Counted from the stretch's first letter, positions 33,298 through 42,395 are shown. The stretch: DNA of 64,000 nt from Marinimicrobium hydrolyticum (GCF_030848505.1 NZ_JAVDDU010000004.1:1-64000); one strand, 5' to 3'. Made by a program: numbers and translations. The notes: generated from the sequence alone by a model not told the origin.

Positions 33298-33861
33298 ATG
33301 ACAACGCAACAGGAAATTTTGGATCAAGCGCTGAGTCTGGCCGCCGAGTGCGGCTGGGAAAAGCTCACTTTGAACCACATCGCCCTCGCCCTGCGCATTC
33401 CCCTAAGCGACATTTACCGCCACTTTCCCCAAAAGGACGATTTGGTGGAGGCTTGGTTTGACCGCGCCGACCACGCCCTCCTCAGTCGCACGCCCACCCC
33501 CGATTGGGCGCCTTTGACCAACCAGGCGCGCTTGGAGCAGGTGATTCTGTGTTGGTTGGATGCCATGGCGGAACACCGACAGCTCACCGGGCAGATGCTG
33601 CTGTACAAGCTCGAACCTGGCCATATTCACCTGCAGGCCGCGGGCGTATTGCGTATCAGCCGGACCGTACAGTGGTTTCGCGAAGCCGCTGGCCTTACTG
33701 CCAGCCACGGCCGGCGCATTGCCCAGGAGTTAGCGCTTACCAGCTTGTATCTGGCGACTTTCTCGTACTGGTTGCGGGACAGCTCTGAAGACCAACGCAA
33801 AACCCGCGAGTTTTTGCACAAGCGTTTAACCAATGGGGACCGCTTGGGCTTATGGATGTAA
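33298..33861 (+). CDS. TetR-family regulator
   Basis: A 187-residue regulator. The HTH at ~residues 15-50 contains LTLNHIALALRIPLSDIYRH and FPQKDDLVEAWFDRAD. The C-terminal part is helical with no obvious ligand site. ATG 33298 is chosen; ATG 33271 would add nine residues. It follows the lipid-transport operon by 80 bp and may regulate it or the next genes. Confidence 0.78.
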   Translation: MTTQQEILDQALSLAAECGWEKLTLNHIALALRIPLSDIYRHFPQKDDLVEAWFDRADHALLSRTPTPDWAPLTNQARLEQVILCWLDAMAEHRQLTGQMLLYKLEPGHIHLQAAGVLRISRTVQWFREAAGLTASHGRRIAQELALTSLYLATFSYWLRDSSEDQRKTREFLHKRLTNGDRLGLWM

Positions 33862-33890
33862 GCGGAACCAGTTAATTGGATCGGGGCTAA

Positions 33891-34901
33891 ATGGATCTAT
33901 TCACCCACGCCGGGCTGGGCGCACTCTGCGCGCTGTCCACCCCCCGCCGGCACAAAAAAATATCGCCTTGGGCCCTCGTTGCCGCAGTGGGCGGAGCGCT
34001 CTTTCCAGACGTTGATTTCGCTCTATTTTTTATTGACCCGCTCGCCTTTCACGCCTATTGGCACCGAAGCTTTACCCACTCTCTGATTATGCTTCCCCTA
34101 TGGGGCGCGCTGGTCAGCAGCGCTGTGTATGTGGTGAGTGGGCGCCAACAATCCTGGCGGTTTTTATACGCCTATGCCTGCCTCGGTGTGCTTTCCCACA
34201 TCCTCGCCGACTTAATTACCGCCTGGGATCTACAGTTACTGTGGCCCATTAGCGACTGGCGCCTATCGCTGGGCTGGGTGTTTGTCATTGACCCCTGGTT
34301 TTCTTCTCTACTGCTGCTCGGCTTGCTGCTAGCTTGGCGCTGGCCCAAGGCGGTGGGCGTGAGCTGGCTACTACTGGCACTGTGGTTGGGGTGGTTAATC
34401 GTCAACAAACAGGAAGCGAGACACATTGGCCATGAGTTCGCCGCCAAGGTGGACGAACCGATTGAAGTCGAGGCCTGGCCGCAACCCTTCTCGCCTCTTA
34501 ACTGGAAGCTAATCGTTAGTACTGAACATGGCCACTGGCAGGCACATGCGCATCTGCGTTCTGACGCCTCACCTCTGGCGCGCTGGTGGCCGCACCCCTG
34601 GCTGCGTGATGCGGCTCAAGCCTATGAACCTTTGCCCGATCTCTCCTGGCACTATCATCCGCGCTTTTCTGCGCTAGGCAGTACCGACGCCGCCGAAGCA
34701 GTACGCGCCTGGAACAGCGACGCACTCAAAGACTTTCGATTTTTTGCCCATTACCCAGCTCGGGTGACGGCAAGCAACAACAATTGTTATTGGTTTACCG
34801 ACTTGTTGTATGTCATTCCAACACAACACCCACCCTTCGTTTACGGCGCTTGTCGAACTCCCGACGGCCAATGGGAAAGTAGGCGCCAATCTATTTGGTA
34901 G
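33891..34901 (+). CDS. YdjM/YbcI-like membrane-bound metal-dependent hydrolase
   Basis: A 336-residue protein of the DUF457 family. The N-terminus has the metal motif MDLFTHAGLGALCA followed by DVDFAL and the HRSFTHSLI motif (conserved His/Asp sites), then four or more membrane helices to about residue 190. A C-terminal soluble domain of ~150 residues (SPLNWKLIVSTEHGHWQAH) is typical of the longer members. Role unclear; E. coli YdjM is LexA-regulated. The ATG lies 29 bp after the TetR stop. Confidence 0.8.
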   Translation: MDLFTHAGLGALCALSTPRRHKKISPWALVAAVGGALFPDVDFALFFIDPLAFHAYWHRSFTHSLIMLPLWGALVSSAVYVVSGRQQSWRFLYAYACLGVLSHILADLITAWDLQLLWPISDWRLSLGWVFVIDPWFSSLLLLGLLLAWRWPKAVGVSWLLLALWLGWLIVNKQEARHIGHEFAAKVDEPIEVEAWPQPFSPLNWKLIVSTEHGHWQAHAHLRSDASPLARWWPHPWLRDAAQAYEPLPDLSWHYHPRFSALGSTDAAEAVRAWNSDALKDFRFFAHYPARVTASNNNCYWFTDLLYVIPTQHPPFVYGACRTPDGQWESRRQSIW

Positions 34902-34961
34902 CGTCGCATTCCACTACCGACTCGATTTACTCCTTTGTGAGATTGTGGCAATGTCAAAGCC

Positions 34962-35843
34962 ATGCGCATGCCAATGCTTGATCAGTGGGCCAAATCAACT
35001 CGCGTTTACGCGCGAGGGTCGGTCGCGTTTTGTCGATCTATTCTTGCGCCAGGAAGAGTCCAACCCTTGGTCATGCTTGTATTCGTCGCGGTCCTTGCTG
35101 GCGGATGCGCATCGTTAGAAGATGATTTTGCAGCAACCGCCGACGAAAGCAGCGACCATCCTGACGACATTGAACCCACGGTAGTAGCCTACCGCGAATT
35201 TCGCGATCCCCTTGAGCCTGTTAATCGGGCCGTGTTTGCTTTTAACGATGTCAGCTATCGTTATGTGTTCGTCCCCTTAGCCCGAGGTTACAACCGCCGC
35301 GTGCCCGCGCCGGTTCGGCAGGGCTTCAGTAATTTTTTCGATAACCTCCAGGCACCGGTTCACCTGATCAACAATCTCTTGCAGTTGGAGCCCAGGGCGG
35401 CCGGCGCCAACGTGGCTCGCTTTGGCATTAATACTACCGTTGGCATTCTGGGATTTTTTGACCCCGCCGACAATTGGTTTGGCATTGAGCCCGCGGACGC
35501 CAGTCTTGATGACACACTAGCCAAGTACGGCGCCGGTTATGGTTTCTATGTGGTGGTGCCATTTTTGGGACCATCCAGTTTGCGCGCTGGCACCTCGGCG
35601 CTGGTCGAAGGTTATTTCCACCCCATTTCATACATCGTTACCGACGACGGCGAGCGTATCGTTATACAAGGCTTTGATTACTTCCAGGATTTTGCGCCCG
35701 AGGCAGACGGCTATGTAAAAATGGTGGAGGAGAGCGACGACCCCTACCTATTCATCCGCAACTTTTACCTGCAAACCATTATGCGGGATGCGGAGTTTAA
35801 GTTTGATGATGATAACGAGGACGAGGACGAACAAGAGGAATAG
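34962..35843 (+). CDS. mlaA: MlaA (VacJ)-family outer-membrane lipoprotein
   Basis: A 293-residue MlaA protein, which forms a donut in the outer membrane and removes phospholipids from its outer leaflet. Signature stretches: YREFRDPLEPVNRAVFAFND near residue 80, NLLQLEPRAAGANVARFGINT and GAGYGFYVVVPFLGPSSLR. The lipobox is VLAGGC. The start is not certain: ATG 34962 leaves a long leader before the hydrophobic signal core, and ATG 35073 would give an unusually short one. The C-terminus is strongly acidic (DDDNEDEDEQEE). Works with the MCE operon upstream or with a distant Mla system. Confidence 0.9.
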   Translation: MRMPMLDQWAKSTRVYARGSVAFCRSILAPGRVQPLVMLVFVAVLAGGCASLEDDFAATADESSDHPDDIEPTVVAYREFRDPLEPVNRAVFAFNDVSYRYVFVPLARGYNRRVPAPVRQGFSNFFDNLQAPVHLINNLLQLEPRAAGANVARFGINTTVGILGFFDPADNWFGIEPADASLDDTLAKYGAGYGFYVVVPFLGPSSLRAGTSALVEGYFHPISYIVTDDGERIVIQGFDYFQDFAPEADGYVKMVEESDDPYLFIRNFYLQTIMRDAEFKFDDDNEDEDEQEE

Positions 35844-35903
35844 TGCCTTAGCGCAAATTACGGCGACGATGGCGGGAATGACACGCTATGTGATGACCTC
35901 TCT

Positions 35904-35981
35904 GGATCCCCGCTTGCGCGGGAATGACGAAGATTGAACCCGAGTCGTTGAACGCCGTCATCCTCGCGCAGGCGGGAATCC
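35904..35981. repeat. REP-like inverted repeat
   Basis: The 26-bp arms GGATCCCCGCTTGCGCGGGA.. and ..CGCGCAGGCGGGAATCC (35904-35929 and 35956-35981) pair with 22 of 26 matches and enclose 26 bp. The GCGGGAATGACG core is a common dispersed intergenic repeat type in proteobacteria. It lies 60 bp after mlaA and may be a non-autonomous mobile or RNA-stabilising element. Confidence 0.6.
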
Positions 35982-36046
35982 AAAAACTTTCTGGCAATGA
36001 GGAATAACTTTAACTTTCCGACGAGTGAACGCAGCACCCAAGCCGA

Positions 36047-36151
36047 AGGAAAGGGTGCCCGGCGTTCTGAGACCCTCGGAGGCAGGAAGCCGACGCGGAG
36101 CGTACAAGGAAATATACACAGCGTGTCTCAGAACGCCGGGCACCCTTTCCT
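36047..36151 (+). repeat. Long palindrome element 1 with GGA-loop hairpins
   Basis: Perfect 27-bp inverted arms (AGGAAAGGGTGCCCGGCGTT at the start, its complement to 36151) enclose 51 bp. The core carries two GGA loops: GGC-AGGAA-GCC (36081-36091) and GTACAAGGAAATATAC (36102-36117). The second resembles the CsrA/RsmA consensus RUACARGGAUGU. The core block GCGGAGCGTACA..ATACACAGCGTGTC is similar to 42558-42590 in element 3. It lies in the gap between mlaA and the RND exporter. Confidence 0.65.
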
Positions 36152-36218
36152 GCTAATTGCTAATTCGCTAATTAATGGTAAGAAAGCAAAGGATTAACTC
36201 ACTTCAAAGGCAGAATTT

Positions 36219-38603
36219 GTGAAGCGACTCGCACAGGCATTGACCACACATCCACTCATCGTCCTGGGTGTTTTTATTCTGGCCGCTCTGGCGCTGGGTT
36301 GGCAGGCGCAACACTTTCGTATTGACGCTTCGGCCGACACCCTGCTCACACGAGATAACATTCATTACATTCGCACCGAAGTAATGAACCAGCGCTTCTC
36401 TCCCCAGGAATTTGTGCTGGTCGCGTATCAACCGCGAGAGCTGGATCTTTTCTCCCAACAGACATACACCAACCTCGGCTCACTGACCGAAAAGCTGCGC
36501 GGACTTGAACGGGTAGAATCCGTACGTTCTCTATTGAACGTGCCGCTTATTTCACTGATGGAAGGTGATTGGACCGAGGGCGAACCGCAAGAATGGACAC
36601 ACGAACAAAAAAACTTCAGCCACGAGCAACTGCGCGACGCACTGTCGGGCAACCCCATCTACGAAGACTTGCTGGTAAATCAGGCACAAACGGCCACCGC
36701 CATCCAGGTGTTATTTCGACCCCATGAAGAACTCGAAGAAATACGCAGCCAGATTACGGCCATTCAAGCGAACGCCCTGGAGCGTGACCTAAGCAGCGAA
36801 GAACAGGGTGAAATTGAGCAGCTTCAGGAACGGGCGCAGCCGCTACAAGATGAACTGGATGAAATCCGCGTTCAAGAAATAGATACCATCCGAGACATCA
36901 TTGCCCAGTATGAAGCTGACGCGGAGCTTTATCTGGGTGGCGCCCATGTTCTGGGTTACCAACTGATCGAGATCATACAAAACGACTTGTTCCTGTTCGG
37001 AAGTCTCATCGCCGCGATGATCTGCGTGTTGCTGTTTGTGCTCTTTGGCGGTTTTCGTTGGGTGCTGATTCCCGTAATCTGCTGCACATTCAGCGTGCTG
37101 TTTACGGTGGGGCTGTTCGGCATGCTCGGACTGAGAACCACCGTGATTTCCTCCAACTTTATCGCCTTGCAACTGATTCTTACCCTGGCGATCGTGGTGC
37201 ACTTAATCGTGCAGTATCGAGAGTTCAGCGTCGCGCAGCCCAAGTGGAGCCAACAGGAGCTGATTCAAGCCGCCTTCGCCAAGAAAGCGGCACCGTGTTT
37301 TTATGCCGGTTTAACTACCTCGGTCGGCTTTGCCTCTCTGCTGTTTACGGGCATACAGCCTGTGATCTCCTTCGGCTGGATGATGATCATCGCCATGTCA
37401 TTTTCGCTGTTGGTTAGCTTGTTGTTATTTCCCGCCCTGCTTGCGCTCTTTCCCCGTGAAGGTGCCAAAGGTCATCGGAAGCTCGCGCACCGAGTGTTGG
37501 CGGGAACCGATGCCCTGAATCAGCGCTGGAAGGGCACCGTTATCACTATCAGTCTTGTGGCACTCGTTGTCGGCGGTGCTGGCTTGTTTCGCCTAAACGT
37601 GGAAAACAGTTTTATCGATTACTTCAGTGAAGGCACGGATGCACACCGGGAGCTGTCGTTTATTGATCAGGAGCTGGGTGGATCTACGCCCCTGGATGTG
37701 GTTCTTGAGTTGCCGGAGACCGATCAGGACGAGCTCATTATTACTGCTGAAGCCGTGCAGATGGCACAGCGGGTGCAGGAGATGCTGCAGGATCTTGAAG
37801 GCATGGGAAAGCTTCTCTCTGTGGTTAACTTTACTCAACTGGCGCAAGACATCCTCGGCGTGCCTCTCACGGAATACGAACTGACTGCCGCCTATCGCAT
37901 TATTGATGAAGAGCTGCGAGAAGAATTGGTGGGTTCCTATTTTTCCGAAGAGCACTCCCAGCTGCGTATCAGTGCGCGGATTCAAGATGCCACTGAAGGA
38001 CTCAACCGGGCTGATCTCATGGCGGACATTCATGCCGGCATGGAAGAGCTTGGCATCGGTTCAGATGACTATCAGCTGACCAATCTGTTTGTGCTTTACC
38101 AAGACATACTGCAACGCCTGTTTCGCTCTCAGGTACTCTCACTGGGCTTGGTGTATATCGCATTAACACTGACGTTTTTGGTGATATTTCGATCTCTCCG
38201 GACTGCTTTTATTGGCATTGCGCCGAACTTGCTGTCGACGGTGGGAGTCTTGGGCACCATGGGCTGGTTGAATATTCCCCTTGACCTGATGACCATTACC
38301 ATCGCGTCCATTGCCATGGGCATCGCGGTGGATAACACCATTCACTATGTGCATCGCTACCGCCAGGAGCTGGCCGATGGTTCCAGCGCTGACGCGTTGC
38401 ATAACACGACGTTCAGTGTGGGTTTCGCCATTTTGTTTACCTCTTTGATTATAATTTTGGGGTTTTCGCAATTAGGCTTTTCGGATTTTGTGCCCAGTGC
38501 CCAATTCGGTCTGCTGTCGAGCTTGGCCATGTTTATGGCGGTACTGTGGAATTTGACGCTGCTGCCGGTATTGCTGGGCAAATTTGTTACCGAATCCAAG
38601 TAG
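36219..38603 (+). CDS. RND-superfamily (MMPL-like) exporter
   Basis: A 794-residue inner-membrane transporter of the HpnN/MMPL type with two repeats, each starting with one membrane helix, a periplasmic loop and five more helices. Repeat 1 has LIVLGVFILAALALGWQ, a loop with a coiled coil (EEQGEIEQLQERAQPLQDEL) and helices from residue ~250. Repeat 2 begins near 440. The membrane Asp/Gly patterns (MAIGIAVDNTIHYVHRYRQEL) mark the proton path. Substrates of this class are lipids or hopanoids, which fits the mlaA and MCE neighbours. Start is GTG 36219 with AAAGGCAG upstream. Confidence 0.85.
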   Translation: MKRLAQALTTHPLIVLGVFILAALALGWQAQHFRIDASADTLLTRDNIHYIRTEVMNQRFSPQEFVLVAYQPRELDLFSQQTYTNLGSLTEKLRGLERVESVRSLLNVPLISLMEGDWTEGEPQEWTHEQKNFSHEQLRDALSGNPIYEDLLVNQAQTATAIQVLFRPHEELEEIRSQITAIQANALERDLSSEEQGEIEQLQERAQPLQDELDEIRVQEIDTIRDIIAQYEADAELYLGGAHVLGYQLIEIIQNDLFLFGSLIAAMICVLLFVLFGGFRWVLIPVICCTFSVLFTVGLFGMLGLRTTVISSNFIALQLILTLAIVVHLIVQYREFSVAQPKWSQQELIQAAFAKKAAPCFYAGLTTSVGFASLLFTGIQPVISFGWMMIIAMSFSLLVSLLLFPALLALFPREGAKGHRKLAHRVLAGTDALNQRWKGTVITISLVALVVGGAGLFRLNVENSFIDYFSEGTDAHRELSFIDQELGGSTPLDVVLELPETDQDELIITAEAVQMAQRVQEMLQDLEGMGKLLSVVNFTQLAQDILGVPLTEYELTAAYRIIDEELREELVGSYFSEEHSQLRISARIQDATEGLNRADLMADIHAGMEELGIGSDDYQLTNLFVLYQDILQRLFRSQVLSLGLVYIALTLTFLVIFRSLRTAFIGIAPNLLSTVGVLGTMGWLNIPLDLMTITIASIAMGIAVDNTIHYVHRYRQELADGSSADALHNTTFSVGFAILFTSLIIILGFSQLGFSDFVPSAQFGLLSSLAMFMAVLWNLTLLPVLLGKFVTESK

Positions 38604-38769
38604 CAAAAGGCTTGTTTGATCTGGGTGCGGTTGACAGCCTTGCGGGGAGCCAGTAGCGTCGATAGCGGAGCCCGACGAAAAGGGTGGCGCTGTGTTCGAT
38701 GCCACGCATCAACGCCGTATTCAAATTACGGCACGGGAACCTACAATCAACCTTAAAAAGGAGTGACTT

Positions 38770-38976
38770 ATGGGTGCACCAAAACTTGTCGGCATAGTGT
38801 TACTGGTGGTGGGTGTTTTACTGCTTTTCTTCGGTTGGCAATCATCCCAGGCAATTGGAGATCAGGTAACAGAAGCTGTTACCGGGCGCTTCACAGACGC
38901 CACCATGTGGTACTTCATACTCGGGGCAGCGGCAGTGGCTGCAGGCGCGTTCCTAACCTTTTTCAAAAAGCCTTAG
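38770..38976 (+). CDS. DUF3185-like two-helix membrane protein
   Basis: A 68-residue protein with two membrane helices (LVGIVLLVVGVLLLFFGWQ and WYFILGAAAVAAGAFLTFF) joined by SSQAIGDQVTEAVTGRFTDA, the DUF3185 pattern. AAAAAGGAG precedes ATG 38770. Function unknown. A hairpin follows the stop. Confidence 0.8.
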   Translation: MGAPKLVGIVLLVVGVLLLFFGWQSSQAIGDQVTEAVTGRFTDATMWYFILGAAAVAAGAFLTFFKKP

Positions 38977-38994
38977 TCAGCAGATTGTTTAATC

Positions 38995-39031
38995 GTTGAA
39001 GGCGACCCAGCGATGCAAGGTCGCTTTCAAC
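38995..39031 (+). terminator. Hairpin between convergent genes
   Basis: GTTGAAGGCGACC pairs with GGTCGCTTTCAAC (12 Watson-Crick pairs and one wobble) around an 11-base loop. No T-run follows. It sits between the DUF3185 gene and the convergent oxidoreductase and may be a bidirectional terminator. Confidence 0.5.
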
Positions 39032-39037
39032 CGCTTG

Positions 39038-39625
39038 CTAGGCGCCTTTCTCGCCCAGTTTACGCATTTTACTCAACCACTTTTTGGCCGTGTCGGGCTT
39101 CATGAGCCCGGCCGAGCCAATCAATGTTTCATCCACAGGCGCAAAGCCCACAAAGCCCAAAATATTTCGCTCCAAGGCTTTGATGCTATGGGCGCGAAAG
39201 TACCACCGGTACACCAGCGCGGGCATGCCCATGGTGACTACCACCCGGGCAGAACGACCAATCAGCCGCTTGCGGGCAAACGGATTCGACTTCTCTTGAT
39301 TAAACGCAAAGCTCGGCCGCGCCACCTGCTCCAGAAAGCCCTTTACCATCGCGGGCATATCACCCAGCCACAGTGGGAACACCAACACCAGGTGCTCGGC
39401 CCACTCGATGGCCTCTTGAGCCTCTTCCAGCGCCGGGGGCACGCTGCCGTGCTCCCACTCTTGCTTGCTGCGCAAAAGCGGAAAATCCAGGGCCGCGATA
39501 TCCAGATGCTTGACTGTGCGCCCGGCTCTTTGTGCGCCCTCGGCATAAGCGTCGGCCAAGGCGTGGCACAGGTGACCTTCGCTGTTATCGGGGTGGCCTT
39601 GAATAATCAGGATGCGTTCGGGCAT
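39038..39625 (-). CDS. Flavodoxin-fold NAD(P)H oxidoreductase (KefF/MdaB-like)
   Basis: A 195-residue flavoprotein of the NQO1/KefF type. The FMN/FAD loop is ILIIQGHPDNSEGHLCHALA (starting at residue 4), and the LVLVFPLWLGDMPAMVKGFL segment is the typical second flavin contact. It reduces quinones or similar substrates using NAD(P)H in the cytoplasm. ATG 39625 (MPERILI) is chosen because the longer frame adds unrelated residues. Stands alone on the - strand. Confidence 0.85.
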   Translation of the reverse strand: MPERILIIQGHPDNSEGHLCHALADAYAEGAQRAGRTVKHLDIAALDFPLLRSKQEWEHGSVPPALEEAQEAIEWAEHLVLVFPLWLGDMPAMVKGFLEQVARPSFAFNQEKSNPFARKRLIGRSARVVVTMGMPALVYRWYFRAHSIKALERNILGFVGFAPVDETLIGSAGLMKPDTAKKWLSKMRKLGEKGA

Positions 39626-39718
39626 GGTGTGGACTCTCTTCAGGGGCGTTGAGTCCAGAAAAAGTAGCACGGTGCTCGAACGGACACTTTGATTTACCGC
39701 AAACAAAGGTTCGAACGG

Positions 39719-41350
39719 TCAGGTCGACCCCCCCTGGACCACTCGCGCCCGAAAGCGCTCATCCAGGCGTTCAACTTCCGCATCGATGTCTTCGGCGAGA
39801 TCGAGCTCAGTGTTATCCAGACGTTGCGCCGCCGTGGGCAACAGTACATCGAACTGAACCCCGCTAATGTCCATGGGCTCAAAGCAGAGGCGTCGAGCAC
39901 TGCGTTGGGGTTGGTAGCTCAGACGCCAAAAGGGGCGCTCTGGATGGGCGGGATCGAACCGCTCTTGTTTACCCTTGGTGGCAAACGCCTCGAGCCGCTG
40001 GGTGGCTTCGTGGAGCTGCTCACTGACGGCCGTGACTTCCACGCTGCGTAGCGCGGCATCCAGGGGCCACTCTCTGGCTTCTTCGTAGCCGCCCTCCGGC
40101 GCTCGGCATTGAGGTTGGCCATCGACCAAAACCACTTCCACTCGGTCAGTCAGAATATCTCCATTGTCCAGCTCCAAACGCACGGTGTAACTGGCTTCTG
40201 GCGTATAGATGTTGTGCACCTGTATCTGGCCCTCATAGCCTTTGACGATTTCATTGACAAAATACAGGCCCAGGCCGCGGCCATGATGCTCGCGGGCGCG
40301 CCGGGTGGAAAAACCCAGTTGGAACAGGTTGGGCCGGTCTTCTTCACGAATATGCGGCCCGCGGTTGTAGACACACACATGGGCGTAGCCTTGATTTTCC
40401 GCCAAGGTCAGCGCAACGGGGGCGAAAGGCACTTTGTAACCGCGCTTGCCGGAAAAAAACTGAGCATTTTTGAGTAGGTTTTCCAGCAGCAGTACCAAAT
40501 GGTTTTCATTGCCCAGCAAGCTGCCCACCGTGGACAAGTTTACAAACCATTGAGAATCGACCAGCCGATAGTCCTGCTGATCCAAAAGCGGTGACAGTGG
40601 TTCGGAGCGCACCAAGCCCAAGGCTCTCCAGGCCGCAGCTTGAGGTGAGTAGACGGGTTCGTAGGGCAGAAGCGGGGCATCCGCTACGTCCAACATCTGC
40701 TGGCAGTAGTGTTCCTCGCATTCGCACAACAAATTGCCAATATGTAGAGCCAGGTTGTCCGCCGTGGAAAGGTCGAGCAGATCCCATAGATAGCGCATAG
40801 CTTCGAGGGCGGCCTGAACGTCTTGATGGTCGGGGGCCCTGTCGGCCTCGGCGTTGGCCAGATCTTTCAGTACAGTCTGTACTTTATCGAAGCTGATTAC
40901 GCCGTTGTGCCTAACTTCTGCTGCAATACTTTTGAAATGTAAGAATTTTTCATCGTACTCAATGTAATCCAGCAGCTTGTCGCTGATAAATAATTTGAGC
41001 TTATCCGCGTGACCAGAGTAGGTGTGGGCTTTTAACTGCAGTTGCTTTTTGCTCTGCCACAATTCAGTGACCTGATTGCGCAGCCTCTTAATATCTTTCC
41101 CCTGGTTTCGGTACTGACGGTGGTAACGGATCAAATCCCGAAATAGCAAACACACGAACACCGCTAAAAATAGGTATTTGATCTCGTCCCTAAGCCAGAT
41201 GGCGGGAATGTCGTAGAAGTTCAGCAGTCCAGGGTCACTCAATGCCAGAAGGTACAAAATCAGCGCGAGGCCAGCGAGCGTGCTCAGCCAAGGAAAAGTT
41301 ACTTTGTGCACCCGGCTATCGGGCGGTTTCATGTTGTTATCTTTGCTCAT
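39719..41350 (-). CDS. Atypical membrane histidine kinase
   Basis: A 543-residue kinase. Two membrane helices lie at ~20-40 and ~55-72, then a basic coiled coil (KDIKRLRNQVTELWQSKKQLQ). A standard H-box is missing; the best candidate His is in AAEVRHNGVIS. The ATPase domain has an N-box (LLLENLLKNAQFFS), but the G1 box reads NRGP instead of DxGxG, with the F-box NLFQLGFST and the G2 box GRGLGLYFV intact. The ~130-residue tail after the ATPase domain has no recognised family. It overlaps the response regulator gene by 4 bp (ATGA) and is divergent from the vWA operon. ATP binding is probable; phosphotransfer activity is uncertain because of the G1 change. Confidence 0.8.
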   Translation of the reverse strand: MSKDNNMKPPDSRVHKVTFPWLSTLAGLALILYLLALSDPGLLNFYDIPAIWLRDEIKYLFLAVFVCLLFRDLIRYHRQYRNQGKDIKRLRNQVTELWQSKKQLQLKAHTYSGHADKLKLFISDKLLDYIEYDEKFLHFKSIAAEVRHNGVISFDKVQTVLKDLANAEADRAPDHQDVQAALEAMRYLWDLLDLSTADNLALHIGNLLCECEEHYCQQMLDVADAPLLPYEPVYSPQAAAWRALGLVRSEPLSPLLDQQDYRLVDSQWFVNLSTVGSLLGNENHLVLLLENLLKNAQFFSGKRGYKVPFAPVALTLAENQGYAHVCVYNRGPHIREEDRPNLFQLGFSTRRAREHHGRGLGLYFVNEIVKGYEGQIQVHNIYTPEASYTVRLELDNGDILTDRVEVVLVDGQPQCRAPEGGYEEAREWPLDAALRSVEVTAVSEQLHEATQRLEAFATKGKQERFDPAHPERPFWRLSYQPQRSARRLCFEPMDISGVQFDVLLPTAAQRLDNTELDLAEDIDAEVERLDERFRARVVQGGST

Positions 41351-42138
41351 CGGTTAGGCTTCCAGAAGTAGGCGCCTTCATCGCCAAAAGTGACAATACC
41401 GGTGCCGTTTCGACACAGCTCCAAAAACTCGCCACTCCCTCCCATCGCCTGGTCAAAGGAGAGGCGAAGGGTACGAATGTGTTGCCGATAATTGGCATAG
41501 GAAAATCGCTCCGGGTCGGCATCCAGATGACCGGCAATTTGTGTCGTATTCAGCGGCTGTGGTGCGGCCTCCACCAGATAGCGCAGGATTTTTCTCGGCG
41601 TGGGCGCCAGTGGCCGTTTGTGGTTGGCGGGGTTCATGAGTTTCTGTCCCTTCCAGTAAACTTCCCAGCTTACGGTATCCAGTGTGAGGTCGCCCGAGTG
41701 CAGCACATCGCCCACGGCCTGAGACCCTGGCCGACTGAGCGCGCTCTGTCGCAAGGCCGCGCGTATGCGCCAACAGAGTACCGATTCGATATTGCGTTGA
41801 TGTTTGGCGATAAAGTCCACGGCGCCAGTCGTTTCAAAAGCCTGCTGTTCTATACCTGTTCCGCTGTGTTCTGAAAGGTAGAGTATGGGTACGTCGGGCC
41901 ATTTTTTTTGCAGTGCGCGGGAAACGGAAAAGCCCGCTTCATCATTACCGTTCATGTGCGCGTCGAGCAGCGCGAGATCGGGTGCTTGCTTGGCCAAACG
42001 AATGTGCTGGCAAGCGGCCTCGGCAAAGCGGAACAGGTGTACGTCGGTAGGCTTTTGGTCGAACACCGTCTCTTCCAGGATCGGCTTGAAGCGATCCACC
42101 CAGTGAGACTGATCTTCTACCCAGAGAATGCTGGCCAT
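41347..42138 (-). CDS. Response regulator with winged-helix output
   Basis: A 263-residue two-domain protein. The receiver has the acid pocket WVEDQ near the start and the phospho-acceptor Asp in ALLDAHMNG (about residue 59), with the Thr/Ser and Lys positions (LSEHSG, IAKHQ) roughly in place. The C-terminal ~90 residues resemble an OmpR-type winged helix (APTPRKILRYLVEAAPQPLN), with FSYANYRQHIRTLRLSFDQ as the recognition region, although they lack the usual RGYG end. It is the first gene of the operon with the atypical kinase. Long palindrome elements lie in its upstream gap. Confidence 0.8.
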   Translation of the reverse strand: MASILWVEDQSHWVDRFKPILEETVFDQKPTDVHLFRFAEAACQHIRLAKQAPDLALLDAHMNGNDEAGFSVSRALQKKWPDVPILYLSEHSGTGIEQQAFETTGAVDFIAKHQRNIESVLCWRIRAALRQSALSRPGSQAVGDVLHSGDLTLDTVSWEVYWKGQKLMNPANHKRPLAPTPRKILRYLVEAAPQPLNTTQIAGHLDADPERFSYANYRQHIRTLRLSFDQAMGGSGEFLELCRNGTGIVTFGDEGAYFWKPNR

Positions 42139-42223
42139 GTGCCTTGCCTTTAGCGTTTTTGTTTGAGTGTAGCACTTTACTATCGATACGGAATGAAGGG
42201 ATTGCGCTTTGGTCTAGTGCTGC

Positions 42224-42395
42224 GAGTGGGGTAGATACCTCCCGGACACGCCGAACTAATCGTCAGGAAAGACGATTAGCACAGCCGTAGGCTGCCCGTA
42301 GGGCTGGGCACATGGACGTGCCCAGTGAAACCCTTCCCTGGGGGCATGACGCAGACTTCCTGTCTGCGACAGTCCGGGAGGTATCTACCCCACTC
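42224..42395 (+). repeat. Long palindrome element 2 with GGA-loop hairpins (possible RNA)
   Basis: Perfect 24-bp arms (GAGTGGGGTAGATACCTCCC.. and its complement ending 42395) enclose 124 bp with a series of small hairpins: CTAATCGTC-AGGAAA-GACGATTAG (42256-42279), CAGCC-GTA-GGCTG (42282-42294), CTGGGCAC-ATGGAC-GTGCCCAG (42304-42325) and CGCAGAC-TTCCT-GTCTGCG (42350-42368). Two loops show GGA on the + strand and the last shows GGA on the - strand. The 172-bp length is like Rsm/Csr sRNAs. Confidence 0.65.

Noticed and set aside
42224-42395. Simple transcription terminator as explanation of element 2
   Set aside because: No T-run follows either arm and several separate hairpins lie inside; a plain terminator does not explain the structure, although it is not excluded for individual stems.
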